Assembly (NCBI GenBank): GCA_900539375.1
Contig: UQBY01000019.1
Location: 1-64,000, forward strand
Length of the DNA stretch: 64,000 bases
Reading direction: 5' to 3'
DNA from: an uncultured Clostridium sp.
GTDB lineage: Bacteria; Bacillota; Clostridia; Clostridiales; Clostridiaceae
Made by a program: the position numbers and the translations under genes. The notes below the pieces were generated by a model that had not been told where the DNA came from, ran no database searches, and was given only the letters and a program-made list of their open reading frames with translations. Of this stretch, positions 1 through 7,676 are shown piece by piece (position 1 is the stretch's first letter; each line of letters starts with the position of its first letter).

Positions 1-64
1 ATTCGCTATAAGAGAAGGCGGAAGAACAGTAGGTTCAGGTGTTGTTACTAAGATAGTAGAATAA
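1..64 (+). CDS. tuf: Elongation factor Tu, 3' end only (first tuf copy)
   Basis: Only the last 20 codons plus the stop lie in the window; the gene begins upstream. The frame reads FAIREGGRTVGSGVVTKIVE and stops at 62-64. Base for base it matches the end of the second tuf copy (15817-15880) at 63 of 64 positions; the one difference (base 56, G versus A) changes the penultimate residue from Ile to Val. EF-Tu delivers aminoacyl-tRNA to the ribosome. Two tuf copies are common in Firmicutes, and near identity suggests gene conversion. Confidence 0.97.
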   Translation, partial: FAIREGGRTVGSGVVTKIVE

Positions 65-84
65 TTTAAAAGTAAAAAATAAAT

Positions 85-113
85 AAGGACTGGGTGTAAT
101 ACCTAGTCCTTTA
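85..113 (+). terminator. Probable terminator of the first tuf gene
   Basis: An 11-bp stem (85-95 with 101-111, one G-U pair) closes a five-base loop 20 bases after the tuf stop. The following T run is only about three bases, so termination may be incomplete. Confidence 0.6.
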
Positions 114-129
114 CAAAAGCAATAAATTG

Positions 130-156
130 TTGACATTACAAGTTTTGTGTGATAAT
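130..156 (+). promoter_or_regulatory. Promoter for rpmG-secE-nusG
   Basis: A perfect TTGACA (130-135) is followed 15 bases later by GATAAT (151-156), preceded by a TG-rich stretch. It lies just after the tuf terminator and about 125 bases before rpmG, leaving a leader rich in A and T. The spacer is two bases shorter than ideal. Confidence 0.6.
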
Positions 157-280
157 GTATGAAGGTAACACAAGATTTATAATAATTTCTATGAAATATT
201 ATACGTAGTGTTTAAAATCACTTAATGTAGAATAAGAGATTTTCTCTTAAAATATATATGAATAACTGGAGGTGCAGAAA

Positions 281-430
281 GTGAGAGTAAAGATAACTTT
301 AGCATGCACAGAATGCAAACAAAGAAACTATGACTCAATGAAGAATAAGAAGAACAACCCAGACAGAATAGAAATGCGTAAGTACTGCAGATTCTGTAAA
401 AAGCACACTCTTCATAGAGAAACTAAGTAA
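281..430 (+). CDS. rpmG: 50S ribosomal protein L33, zinc-ribbon form
   Basis: This 49-residue basic protein sits on the large ribosomal subunit. It starts at a GTG 5 bases after GGAGGTG. Two CxxC pairs (Cys9/Cys12 and Cys36/Cys39) form the zinc-binding knuckle, so this is the C+ type rather than the zinc-free paralogue that many Firmicutes also carry. It is directly followed by secE and nusG, the usual bacterial order. It is too short for simple ORF cut-offs but is unambiguous by length, composition and the Cys pattern. Confidence 0.95.
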   Translation: MRVKITLACTECKQRNYDSMKNKKNNPDRIEMRKYCRFCKKHTLHRETK

Positions 431-480
431 TTAGCTGTTAAGTAAAGGCACACAGACTTACTAATTTTAAGGATGTGAGA

Positions 481-714
481 ATGATGACTAAGAACAATGC
501 AAAAGCTAAGAGTGCAGCAAAGAAAAATGGCGGCATAATTAAATTTTTCAAAGACATTAAAGGTGAAGTTAAAAGAATAACTTGGCCTAAGAAGAATGAA
601 GTTAAGAAAACATTTATGGCAGTTGCTATATTCGTCCTTATTTATATTGTTTTAGTGGGCGGATTTGATTATATTTTTCAAAACCTCTTTGAAGTGATTT
701 TGAAACTTAAGTAA
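481..714 (+). CDS. secE: Preprotein translocase subunit SecE
   Basis: SecE is the small membrane subunit that clamps SecY in the SecYEG protein-export channel. The 77-residue product has a Lys-rich cytoplasmic start, the family's amphipathic motif around EVKRITWPKK, then one membrane segment (FVLIYIVLVGGF). A GTG at 475 is in frame but only one base from the AAGGA at 469-473; ATG 481 has a 7-base spacing and is chosen. The single-TM form is the usual Gram-positive type. Its partner SecY is encoded at 25534. Confidence 0.93.
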   Translation: MMTKNNAKAKSAAKKNGGIIKFFKDIKGEVKRITWPKKNEVKKTFMAVAIFVLIYIVLVGGFDYIFQNLFEVILKLK

Positions 715-725
715 GGGAGGTTTAA

Positions 726-746
726 GTGAGTATATCACTAGATTAA
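726..746 (+). promoter_or_regulatory. Six-codon leader ORF translationally coupled to nusG
   Basis: A strong AAGGGAGG (713-720) stands 5 bases before GTG 726, which opens a six-codon frame (GTG AGT ATA TCA CTA GAT TAA). Its stop at 744-746 is one base before the nusG ATG at 748. No Shine-Dalgarno lies at the right distance from 748, and the nusG frame is closed by stops at 727-729 and 739-741, so ribosomes probably load at the short ORF and reinitiate on nusG. Confidence 0.5.
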
Positions 747-747
747 T

Positions 748-1269
748 ATGAGTGAAAGAGCAAAATGGTATGTAGTGCATACATATTCAGGGTATGAAAA
801 TAAAGTAAAAGCTACTATAGAAAAAACTGTTGAAAATAGAAATCTTCAAAACTTATTAGTTGACATACAAGTGCCTATGGAAGAAGTGATTGAAGAAAAA
901 GATGGTAAACAAAAAGTAACTTTGAAAAAGAAATTTCCAGGGTATGTATTCATAAAAATGTTTATGTCAGACGAATCTTGGTATGTTGTTAGAAATACAA
1001 GAGGAGTTACAGGCTTTGTAGGACCTGGATCTAAGCCAGTTCCACTTACTGAAGAAGAAATTGAATCTATGGGTATAATTGAAATGCCTCAAGAAATTGA
1101 TTTAGAAGTAGGAGAAAGCGTAAAAATAATATCAGGACCTTTAAAAGATTTTGTTGCTGTTATTCAAGAAATAGTTCTTGAGAAACGTAAAATTAAAGGA
1201 TCTGTTGATATGTTCGGAAGAGAAACTCTTGCCGAATTAGATTTTAATCAAGTTGAGAAATTAGTTTAA
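748..1269 (+). CDS. nusG: Transcription termination/antitermination factor NusG
   Basis: NusG binds the RNA polymerase clamp and modulates pausing, termination and coupling to ribosomes. The 173-residue protein has an N-terminal NGN domain (about residues 5-110, with KWYVVHTYSGYENKVK) and a C-terminal KOW domain (about 120-170, around VKIISGPLKDF). Homologues start at the same place, so ATG 748 is right even though it has no properly placed ribosome-binding site; see the coupled short ORF at 726. It is cotranscribed with secE and followed by the L11 operon. Confidence 0.97.
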   Translation: MSERAKWYVVHTYSGYENKVKATIEKTVENRNLQNLLVDIQVPMEEVIEEKDGKQKVTLKKKFPGYVFIKMFMSDESWYVVRNTRGVTGFVGPGSKPVPLTEEEIESMGIIEMPQEIDLEVGESVKIISGPLKDFVAVIQEIVLEKRKIKGSVDMFGRETLAELDFNQVEKLV

Positions 1270-1306
1270 TAGTTTAAATAAATTATAGAGCTAATGTTTT
1301 AATTAA

Positions 1307-1336
1307 GTGGGAGAACTAAAAGTTCGTAATCACCAC
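1307..1336 (+). promoter_or_regulatory. L1-binding-like hairpin before rplK
   Basis: GTGGGA, a GAACT/AGTTC stem with an AAA loop, then GTAATCA and CCAC form two short helices around an asymmetric internal loop. The same architecture recurs before rplA at 1793-1819. L1 is known to repress its operon through a mimic of its 23S site; that these are its targets is inference. Confidence 0.5.
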
Positions 1337-1355
1337 ATTATAGGAGGAATATCAA

Positions 1356-1781
1356 ATGGCTAAGAAAGTAACTGGAATGATAAAATTACAACTTGCAGCA
1401 GGTAAGGCTACACCAGCTCCACCAGTTGGTCCAGCATTAGGTCAACATGGTGTAAATATAATGGGATTTTGTAAGGAGTTCAATGCTAAGACTGCAAACC
1501 AAGCTGGTTTAATAATACCAGTAGTAATTACAGTTTACCAAGATAGATCTTTCAGCTTTATCTTAAAGACACCTCCAGCTGCAGTTCTAATAAAGAAAGA
1601 ATTAGGATTAGAAAGCGGTTCAGGAGTACCAAACAGAACTAAGGTTGGTAAGTTAACAAAGGAACAAGTTAGAAAGATTGCAGAATTAAAGATGCCAGAT
1701 TTAAATGCTGCTACAGTTGAAGCTGCTATGAGTATGATAGCAGGAACAGCAAGAAGCATGGGCGTAACTGTTGAAGAGTAA
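1356..1781 (+). CDS. rplK: 50S ribosomal protein L11
   Basis: L11 organises the GTPase-associated centre of 23S rRNA and is needed for stringent factor activation. The 141 residues match the usual length and carry the family's proline-rich N-terminal stretch (PAPPVGPALGQHGVNIMGFC) and the C-terminal RNA-binding domain. AGGAGG stands 7 bases before the ATG. It is the first gene of the rplK-rplA pair, preceded by an L1-binding-like hairpin. Confidence 0.98.
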   Translation: MAKKVTGMIKLQLAAGKATPAPPVGPALGQHGVNIMGFCKEFNAKTANQAGLIIPVVITVYQDRSFSFILKTPPAAVLIKKELGLESGSGVPNRTKVGKLTKEQVRKIAELKMPDLNAATVEAAMSMIAGTARSMGVTVEE

Positions 1782-1792
1782 TTGATAAATAA

Positions 1793-1819
1793 GTGGGAGG
1801 TCAATACCGCTATTACCAC
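1793..1819 (+). promoter_or_regulatory. L1-binding-like hairpin before rplA
   Basis: GTGGGA, a GGT/ACC stem with a CAAT loop, GCTATTA and CCAC repeat the layout found before rplK at 1307-1336. The motif ends three bases before the rplA Shine-Dalgarno, so L1 binding could block loading. Conservation of loop bases with a changed stem sequence supports a real RNA element. Confidence 0.5.
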
Positions 1820-1833
1820 AAAGGAGGCTTATT

Positions 1834-2523
1834 ATGGGAAAAAAATACATTGAAAGCACTAAGTTAATAGATAAAAGTGCTTTATACGGTCCAGCAGAAG
1901 CTTTAGAATTAACAGTAAAGACTGCTAAGGCTAATTTTGATGAAACTATAGAATTACATGTAAGACTTGGAGTAGATCCAAGACATGCAGACCAACAAGT
2001 TAGAGGAGCAATAGTTTTACCTAACGGAACTGGTAAGAGCGTAAAAGTTTTAGTATTCGCTAAGGGTGATAAGGCTAAGGAAGCTGAAGCAGCAGGAGCA
2101 GATTTTGTTGGAGCAGAAGAATTAGTTCAAAAAATTCAAAGTGAAAACTGGTTTGATTATGATGTAGTTGTAGCAACTCCAGATATGATGGGTGTTGTTG
2201 GTAGAATTGGTAGAGTATTAGGACCTAAGGGATTAATGCCAAATCCAAAGTCTGGAACAGTAACATTCGACGTTGCTAAAGCAATAGCTGAAATCAAAGC
2301 TGGTAAAGTTGAATATAGAGTTGATAAGACTGCTATAGTTCACTGTCCAATCGGAAAGAAATCTTTTGGAGCAGAAAAATTACAACAAAACTTCCACACA
2401 TTAATGGAAGCTTTAGTTAAGGCTAAGCCAGCTGCTGCTAAGGGACAATATATTAAATCAGTAACAGTTTCAAGTACTATGGGACCTGGAGCTAAAATAA
2501 ACCCAACAAAAGTTTTAGAATAG
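1834..2523 (+). CDS. rplA: 50S ribosomal protein L1
   Basis: L1 forms the mobile stalk at the E site and acts as a translational repressor of its own operon in many bacteria. The 229-residue length is standard, with the signatures GRIGRVLGPKGLMPNPKSGT and the C-terminal MGPGAKINP. AAGGAGG precedes ATG 1834. The promoter for rplJ-rplL begins 3 bases after its stop codon. Confidence 0.98.
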   Translation: MGKKYIESTKLIDKSALYGPAEALELTVKTAKANFDETIELHVRLGVDPRHADQQVRGAIVLPNGTGKSVKVLVFAKGDKAKEAEAAGADFVGAEELVQKIQSENWFDYDVVVATPDMMGVVGRIGRVLGPKGLMPNPKSGTVTFDVAKAIAEIKAGKVEYRVDKTAIVHCPIGKKSFGAEKLQQNFHTLMEALVKAKPAAAKGQYIKSVTVSSTMGPGAKINPTKVLE

Positions 2524-2525
2524 TA

Positions 2526-2554
2526 TTGACAGCATAAAGAGTTAATAGTATAAT
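2526..2554 (+). promoter_or_regulatory. Strong promoter for rplJ-rplL
   Basis: TTGACA (2526-2531) and TATAAT (2549-2554) both match consensus with a 17-base spacer. It starts just after the rplA stop, so L10/L12 can be made in excess over L1/L11. Confidence 0.85.
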
Positions 2555-2584
2555 ACTTCTTGTTGTGAAAAGAAAATAAGAATT

Positions 2585-2682
2585 CCACAGACAGTAGGTG
2601 CTTAAGCATAACGTAAACCAACCTACCGAGGATTGTACGATGAATTTTGTAGGTCTTCCTTTGTCTGTGGGAGACCCTTTTA
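2585..2682 (+). promoter_or_regulatory. L10 leader with attenuator (rplJ-rplL)
   Basis: This matches the Firmicute L10 leader design. CCACAGACA (2585-2593) can pair with TGTCTGTGG (2662-2670), and GTAGGT (2594-2599) with ACCTAC (2621-2626). The 3' arm overlaps an intrinsic terminator made by GGTCTTCC (2652-2659) and GGGAGACC (2669-2676) followed by CTTTT. A second GTAGGT at 2649-2654 could compete for ACCTAC. The two folds exclude each other, as expected for feedback by the L10-L12 complex. Confidence 0.8.
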
Positions 2683-2724
2683 ATGTATAAGCAGTTAAAA
2701 ACTGTGAGGAGGTGGACAGAAGCA

Positions 2725-3234
2725 ATGAATAATAATAGAAAGATTAAAGAACAAAAAGTTGCTGAAATCAAAGAAAAGTTAGAAAAATCACAAGCTGTTA
2801 TATTATCTAGCTATCAAGGTCTTACTGTTGAAGAGGATACTCAATTAAGAAAGACTTTAAGAGAAGCTGGAATAGAATACAGAGTATACAAAAATACTTT
2901 AGTAACTTTAGCAGCAAGAGAATTAGGAATGGATGCAGGTATAGAACAATACTTAGAAGGTCCAGTTTCAATAGCATTTGGATATGATGATGCTACTGCT
3001 CCAGCAAGAATCTTAAATGATTTTGCAAAGGATCATAACAAATTAGAATTAAAAGCTGGTATAGTAGAAGGTAAGTTATTTGACACAGCAGAAGTTAAAA
3101 AACTTGCAACAATACCATCAAAAGAAGTTCTTATTGCAAAACTTCTTGGAAGTATCAAGGCTCCATTATCAAACCTTGCATACTTATTAAGTGCAATAAA
3201 GGATCAAAAAGAAGCTGCTGAATCAGCAGAATAA
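2725..3234 (+). CDS. rplJ: 50S ribosomal protein L10
   Basis: L10 anchors the L7/L12 stalk dimers to 23S rRNA and is the autoregulator of this operon. The product has 169 residues starting MNNNRKIKEQKV. The frame is open to 2683, but AGGAGGTGG (2707-2715) and homologue starts favour ATG 2725. The C-terminal helix that binds L12 ends the protein. It is preceded by its attenuator leader and followed by rplL after 42 bases. Confidence 0.96.
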   Translation: MNNNRKIKEQKVAEIKEKLEKSQAVILSSYQGLTVEEDTQLRKTLREAGIEYRVYKNTLVTLAARELGMDAGIEQYLEGPVSIAFGYDDATAPARILNDFAKDHNKLELKAGIVEGKLFDTAEVKKLATIPSKEVLIAKLLGSIKAPLSNLAYLLSAIKDQKEAAESAE

Positions 3235-3276
3235 TAAAAATTATTAAAGGGAAAAATTTTGGAGGTGCATTTTAAA

Positions 3277-3642
3277 ATGACAAGAGAAGATATAATTCAA
3301 GCTATAAAAGAAATGAGCGTTTTAGATTTAAACGAATTAGTAAAAGCATGTGAAGAAGAATTTGGAGTAAGTGCTGCTGCTCCTGTAGCTGTAGCTGGTG
3401 CTGTAGCTGGTGGAGAAGCTGCTGCTGAAAAGACTGAATTCGACGTAGTATTAGCTAATGCTGGTGCTAGCAAGATAAAAGTTATAAAGGTAGTTAGAGA
3501 AATTACTGGATTAGGATTAAAGGAAGCTAAAGAAATAGTTGACGGAGCTCCTAAGACATTAAAGGAAGCTGTAAGCAAGGAAGAAGCTGAAGACATTAAG
3601 GCTAAATTAGCTGAAGTTGGAGCTGAAGTAGAAGTTAAGTAG
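3277..3642 (+). CDS. rplL: 50S ribosomal protein L7/L12
   Basis: L7/L12 is the multicopy stalk protein that recruits and activates translational GTPases such as EF-G and EF-Tu (both encoded downstream). The 121 residues comprise an N-terminal dimerisation part, an Ala/Val/Gly-rich hinge (about residues 38-57) and the compact C-terminal domain with GLGLKEAKEIVDGAPK. A TTG at 3259 is in frame but lies upstream of the GGAGGTG; ATG 3277 is correct. A strong terminator follows. Confidence 0.98.
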   Translation: MTREDIIQAIKEMSVLDLNELVKACEEEFGVSAAAPVAVAGAVAGGEAAAEKTEFDVVLANAGASKIKVIKVVREITGLGLKEAKEIVDGAPKTLKEAVSKEEAEDIKAKLAEVGAEVEVK

Positions 3643-3662
3643 TTTTAACTTTAAAATATATA

Positions 3663-3689
3663 AAGGTGCTTTTTAGCACCTTTTTTTTC
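3663..3689 (+). terminator. Intrinsic terminator after rplL
   Basis: An 8-bp perfect stem (AAGGTGCT with AGCACCTT) and a TTTT loop are followed by a long T run. It separates the ribosomal stalk operon from rpoBC. Confidence 0.9.
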
Positions 3690-3761
3690 TTGAAAAAGAA
3701 AGTGACGTTTGCCTAAGTAATTATTTTTAAAATAATAGCAAATATTTTATAGAAAATAATA

Positions 3762-3790
3762 TTGACATTGAATTATCTATGTGATATCAT
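3762..3790 (+). promoter_or_regulatory. rpoBC promoter with an embedded inverted repeat
   Basis: TTGACA (3762-3767), a 17-base spacer and TATCAT (3785-3790) with an upstream TG form an extended -10 promoter. The 3690-3950 gap holds no gene: it contains this promoter and an A/T-rich leader of about 150 bases with two weak stems (TACCAT/ATGGTA near 3800-3833 and CCAAAA/TTTTGG near 3894-3920). A perfect 11-bp inverted repeat (3766-3776 with 3789-3799) spans the core promoter. Confidence 0.75.
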
Positions 3791-3950
3791 AATTCAATGT
3801 ACCATTCACTATGGATAATTATATGGTAATGGGAAAAAACGTATAATCATGTGAAAAATGGTTATAATAAAATAATGATATTCTCCAAAAGTATAATTTT
3901 TATAAAATTGTGTTTTTGGTTATTTTAGTTTATACAAGGGGTGAAAATTC

Positions 3951-6900
3951 ATGGTACATCCTGTCCAAGTTGGAAAAAGAACAAGAATGAGTTTTGGTAG
4001 AGTTGCAGATACAACTGAAATACCAAACCTAATAGAAGTACAGTTAGATTCGTATCAATGGTTTTTAAGAGAAGGGCTTCACGAAGTTTTTGATGATGTC
4101 AATCCTATAACTAATTTTACAGGGAATCTTGTACTTGAATTTGTTGATTACAAACTTGATAGAGATAATATCAAGTATTCAGTGGAAGAGTGTAGGGAAA
4201 GAGATGCTACTTATGCTGCACCATTGAAGGTTTCTGTAAGACTACAAAACAAAGAAACTGGTGAAATGAAAGAACAAGAAGTCTTTATGGGAGATTTCCC
4301 ATTAATGACAGAACAAGGTACTTTTATAATAAATGGAGCTGAAAGAGTAATAGTTAGCCAATTAGTAAGATCACCAGGTGTTTATTACAATTATACTAGA
4401 GATAAGAGTGGTAAGAAATTATTTGCATCTACAGTCATTCCTAACAGGGGAGCATGGCTAGAATATGAAACAGATTCTAATGATGTTATATATGTTAGAA
4501 TTGATAAAACAAGAAAGTTACCAATAACTATACTTGCTAGAGCTATGGGATTTGGAACAGATCAGGAGTTACTTGATTATTTTGGAGAGGATGAAAGACT
4601 TAAAGCCTCAATAGAAAAAGATAATACCAAGACAAAAGAAGAAGCTTTATTAGAAATTTATAAAAGATTAAGACCAGGTGAACCACCAACAGTTGATAGT
4701 GCTGTATCATTGATTGATTCGCTATTTTTTGATGCGAAAAGATATGATTTATCAAAAGTTGGAAGATACAAGTTCAATAAAAAGCTTGCATTAAACTTAA
4801 GAATTGCAAATCAAGTAGCAGCACAAGATATAGTTAATCCATCTACTGGTGAAGTAATGGTGGAAAAAGGTCAAAAGATAAGCAGATTAATGGCTGAAGA
4901 TATTCAAAATGCAGGTATTAATTCTGTAGAGATTTTAATAGAGGATAAAGTTCTAAAGGTAATAGGAAATCATTTTGTAGATATACATAAAGTTGTTCCT
5001 TTTGATATTTCAGATTTAAATATTAAAGAATTAGTACACTATCCAACATTAAAAGAAATTCTTGATAATTTCGATGATGAAAAAGCTGTTAAAGAAGAAA
5101 TAAAGAAAAATATAACTAAATTAATACCAAAGCATATAGTTAAAGATGATATATTTGCAACAATAAGCTATGAATTAGGATTACCTTATGACATAGGTTA
5201 TGTAGATGATATAGACCATCTAGGAAATAGAAGATTAAGATCAGTAGGAGAACTTCTACAAAATCAATTTAGAATTGGTTTATCAAGAATGGAAAGAGTA
5301 GTTAAAGAAAGAATGACTATTCAAGACCAAGAAGCTATTACTCCTCAAATGTTAATCAATATAAGACCAGTTGCTGCAGCTATTAAAGAATTCTTTGGTA
5401 GTTCACAATTATCACAATTCATGGATCAAACAAATCCATTATCAGAATTAACTCACAAGAGAAGATTATCAGCTTTAGGACCAGGTGGTCTTTCAAGAGA
5501 AAGAGCTGGATTTGAAGTAAGAGACGTTCACCATTCACACTATGGAAGAATGTGTCCTATAGAAACTCCAGAAGGACCTAACATAGGATTAATAAACTCT
5601 TTAGCAACATTTGCTAGAGTTAATGAATATGGATTTATTGAAACACCATACAGAATTGTAGATAACGGAAGGGCAACTGATGAAATAAGATACTTCACTG
5701 CAGATGAAGAAGATCAATATGTGGTTGCACAAGCAAAAGAACCACTAGATGAAAATGGATATTTTATATCTAAAAAAGTAACAGTAAGAGATAAGGAAGA
5801 TGTATTAGTAGTTCCAGCAGAAGATGTTGATTTAATGGATGTATCTGCAAGACAAATTGTTTCTGTAGCTACAGCTATGATACCTTTCCTTGAAAATGAT
5901 GATGCATCAAGAGCACTTATGGGAGCTAACATGCAACGTCAAGCTGTTCCATTATTAAAACCTCAAGCACCTATTGTTGGTACTGGTATAGAATATAAAG
6001 CAGCTGTAGATTCAGGGGTACTTCCAAAAGCTAAAAATGAAGGAACTGTTACTTATGTAAGTGCTGATGAAATTAGAATTAAGAGAAGTATTGATGGTGG
6101 TACTGATACCTATAAGCTTCGTAAGTTTAAGAGAAGTAACCCAGGAACATGTATAAATCAAAGACCTATAGTTGATAAAGGTGAATTAGTATTTAAAAAC
6201 CAAGTATTAGCAGATGGTCCTTCAACAGACTTAGGAGAAATTGCTTTAGGTAGAAATATAAGAATGGGATTCATAACTTGGGAAGGTTACAACTATGAAG
6301 ATGCCATGCTTATATCAGAAGAATTAGTTAGAGAAGATGTATTTACTTCTATTCATATAGAAGAATATGAATGTGAAGCAAGAGATACTAAGCTTGGACC
6401 AGAAGAAATAACAAGAGATATTCCAAATGTAAGTGAAGATACACTTAAGAATATTGATGAAAGAGGAATAATAAGAATTGGTGCTGAAGTTAGATCAGGA
6501 GATATCTTAGTAGGAAAAGTTACTCCAAAGGGAGAAACTGAATTAACAGCTGAAGAAAGATTACTTAGAGCTATATTTGGTGAAAAGGCAAGAGAAGTTA
6601 GAGATACTTCTTTAAGAGTTCCTCATGGTGAAGCTGGTATAATTGTAGATATAAAAGTATTTACAAGAGAAAATGGAGATGACTTAAATCCAGGAGTTAA
6701 TGAACTTGTAAGATGTTATATAGCTCAAAAGAGAAAGATATCTGTTGGTGATAAGATGGCAGGACGTCATGGTAATAAAGGGGTTATTTCTAGAGTACTT
6801 CCAGAAGAAGATATGCCATTTTTACCAGATGGAAGACCACTTCAAATATGTTTAAACCCTCTAGGAGTTCCTTCACGTATGAATATCGGGCAGGTTCTTG

Positions 6901-7655
6901 AGGTTCACTTAGGATGGGCTGCAAGCCACCTAGGATGGCATATTGCAACACCAGTATTTGATGGTGCATCTCAAGATGAAATTAAGCAATGTTTAGTTGA
7001 TGCTGGATTTAATGCTAATGGTAAAACAGTTTTATATGATGGTAGAACTGGTGAAGCTTTTGATAATGAAGTTACAGTTGGTATAATGTATATCTTAAAG
7101 CTTGCTCACTTAGTAGATGATAAGATACATGCTAGATCAACAGGACCATATTCTCTAGTAACTCAACAACCATTAGGAGGTAAAGCTCAATTTGGTGGTC
7201 AAAGATTTGGAGAAATGGAAGTTTGGGCTTTAGAAGCTTATGGAGCTGCTCATACATTACAAGAAATATTAACTGTTAAATCAGATGATGTTGTTGGTAG
7301 AGTTAAGACTTATGAAGCTATAGTTAAGGGTGAGAATATACCTGAGCCAGGAGTTCCAGAATCATTTAAGGTACTTATAAAGGAACTTCAAGCTCTTTGC
7401 TTAGATGTAAGAGTATTAAATGAAAATAATCAGGAAGTTCAATTAAAAGAATTTTCAGATGATGATGACGATGATGTAATGGAAAACTTAGATGTTAATA
7501 TTGCAGGAGAAGAAGGATTTGTAGCTTCACCTGTAGTAGAAGATGATGAGGATAGCTATACTATAGAAGAAGATTCAGATGATGAATCAATTGATTTTGA
7601 TGAAGACTTTATGGAAAAAATCGAGCAATTTGATGAATACAATGACGAACATTAA
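3951..7655 (+). CDS. rpoB: DNA-directed RNA polymerase subunit beta
   Basis: RpoB forms one pincer of RNA polymerase and most of the rifampicin pocket. The 1234-residue protein runs through all the usual regions, including the rifampicin cluster at residues 483-507, where the residues equivalent to E. coli D516, H526 and S531 are the sensitive forms Asp492, His502 and Ser507. The C-terminal 70 residues form a strongly acidic tail (runs of Asp and Glu) past the core, a lineage feature of clostridia. GGGGTG precedes ATG 3951. It is followed 21 bases later by rpoC. Confidence 0.98.
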   Translation: MVHPVQVGKRTRMSFGRVADTTEIPNLIEVQLDSYQWFLREGLHEVFDDVNPITNFTGNLVLEFVDYKLDRDNIKYSVEECRERDATYAAPLKVSVRLQNKETGEMKEQEVFMGDFPLMTEQGTFIINGAERVIVSQLVRSPGVYYNYTRDKSGKKLFASTVIPNRGAWLEYETDSNDVIYVRIDKTRKLPITILARAMGFGTDQELLDYFGEDERLKASIEKDNTKTKEEALLEIYKRLRPGEPPTVDSAVSLIDSLFFDAKRYDLSKVGRYKFNKKLALNLRIANQVAAQDIVNPSTGEVMVEKGQKISRLMAEDIQNAGINSVEILIEDKVLKVIGNHFVDIHKVVPFDISDLNIKELVHYPTLKEILDNFDDEKAVKEEIKKNITKLIPKHIVKDDIFATISYELGLPYDIGYVDDIDHLGNRRLRSVGELLQNQFRIGLSRMERVVKERMTIQDQEAITPQMLINIRPVAAAIKEFFGSSQLSQFMDQTNPLSELTHKRRLSALGPGGLSRERAGFEVRDVHHSHYGRMCPIETPEGPNIGLINSLATFARVNEYGFIETPYRIVDNGRATDEIRYFTADEEDQYVVAQAKEPLDENGYFISKKVTVRDKEDVLVVPAEDVDLMDVSARQIVSVATAMIPFLENDDASRALMGANMQRQAVPLLKPQAPIVGTGIEYKAAVDSGVLPKAKNEGTVTYVSADEIRIKRSIDGGTDTYKLRKFKRSNPGTCINQRPIVDKGELVFKNQVLADGPSTDLGEIALGRNIRMGFITWEGYNYEDAMLISEELVREDVFTSIHIEEYECEARDTKLGPEEITRDIPNVSEDTLKNIDERGIIRIGAEVRSGDILVGKVTPKGETELTAEERLLRAIFGEKAREVRDTSLRVPHGEAGIIVDIKVFTRENGDDLNPGVNELVRCYIAQKRKISVGDKMAGRHGNKGVISRVLPEEDMPFLPDGRPLQICLNPLGVPSRMNIGQVLEVHLGWAASHLGWHIATPVFDGASQDEIKQCLVDAGFNANGKTVLYDGRTGEAFDNEVTVGIMYILKLAHLVDDKIHARSTGPYSLVTQQPLGGKAQFGGQRFGEMEVWALEAYGAAHTLQEILTVKSDDVVGRVKTYEAIVKGENIPEPGVPESFKVLIKELQALCLDVRVLNENNQEVQLKEFSDDDDDDVMENLDVNIAGEEGFVASPVVEDDEDSYTIEEDSDDESIDFDEDFMEKIEQFDEYNDEH

Positions 7656-7676
7656 TTTTGAAGGGAGGATATACCC

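Noticed and set aside
2340..2771. Minus-strand open frame across the rplA end and L10 leader
   Set aside because: It is antisense to rplA, the L10 leader and rplJ, with no Shine-Dalgarno or family features.
3951..7655. Rifampicin-resistance substitutions in RpoB
   Set aside because: The residues corresponding to E. coli D516, H526 and S531 are the sensitive forms.
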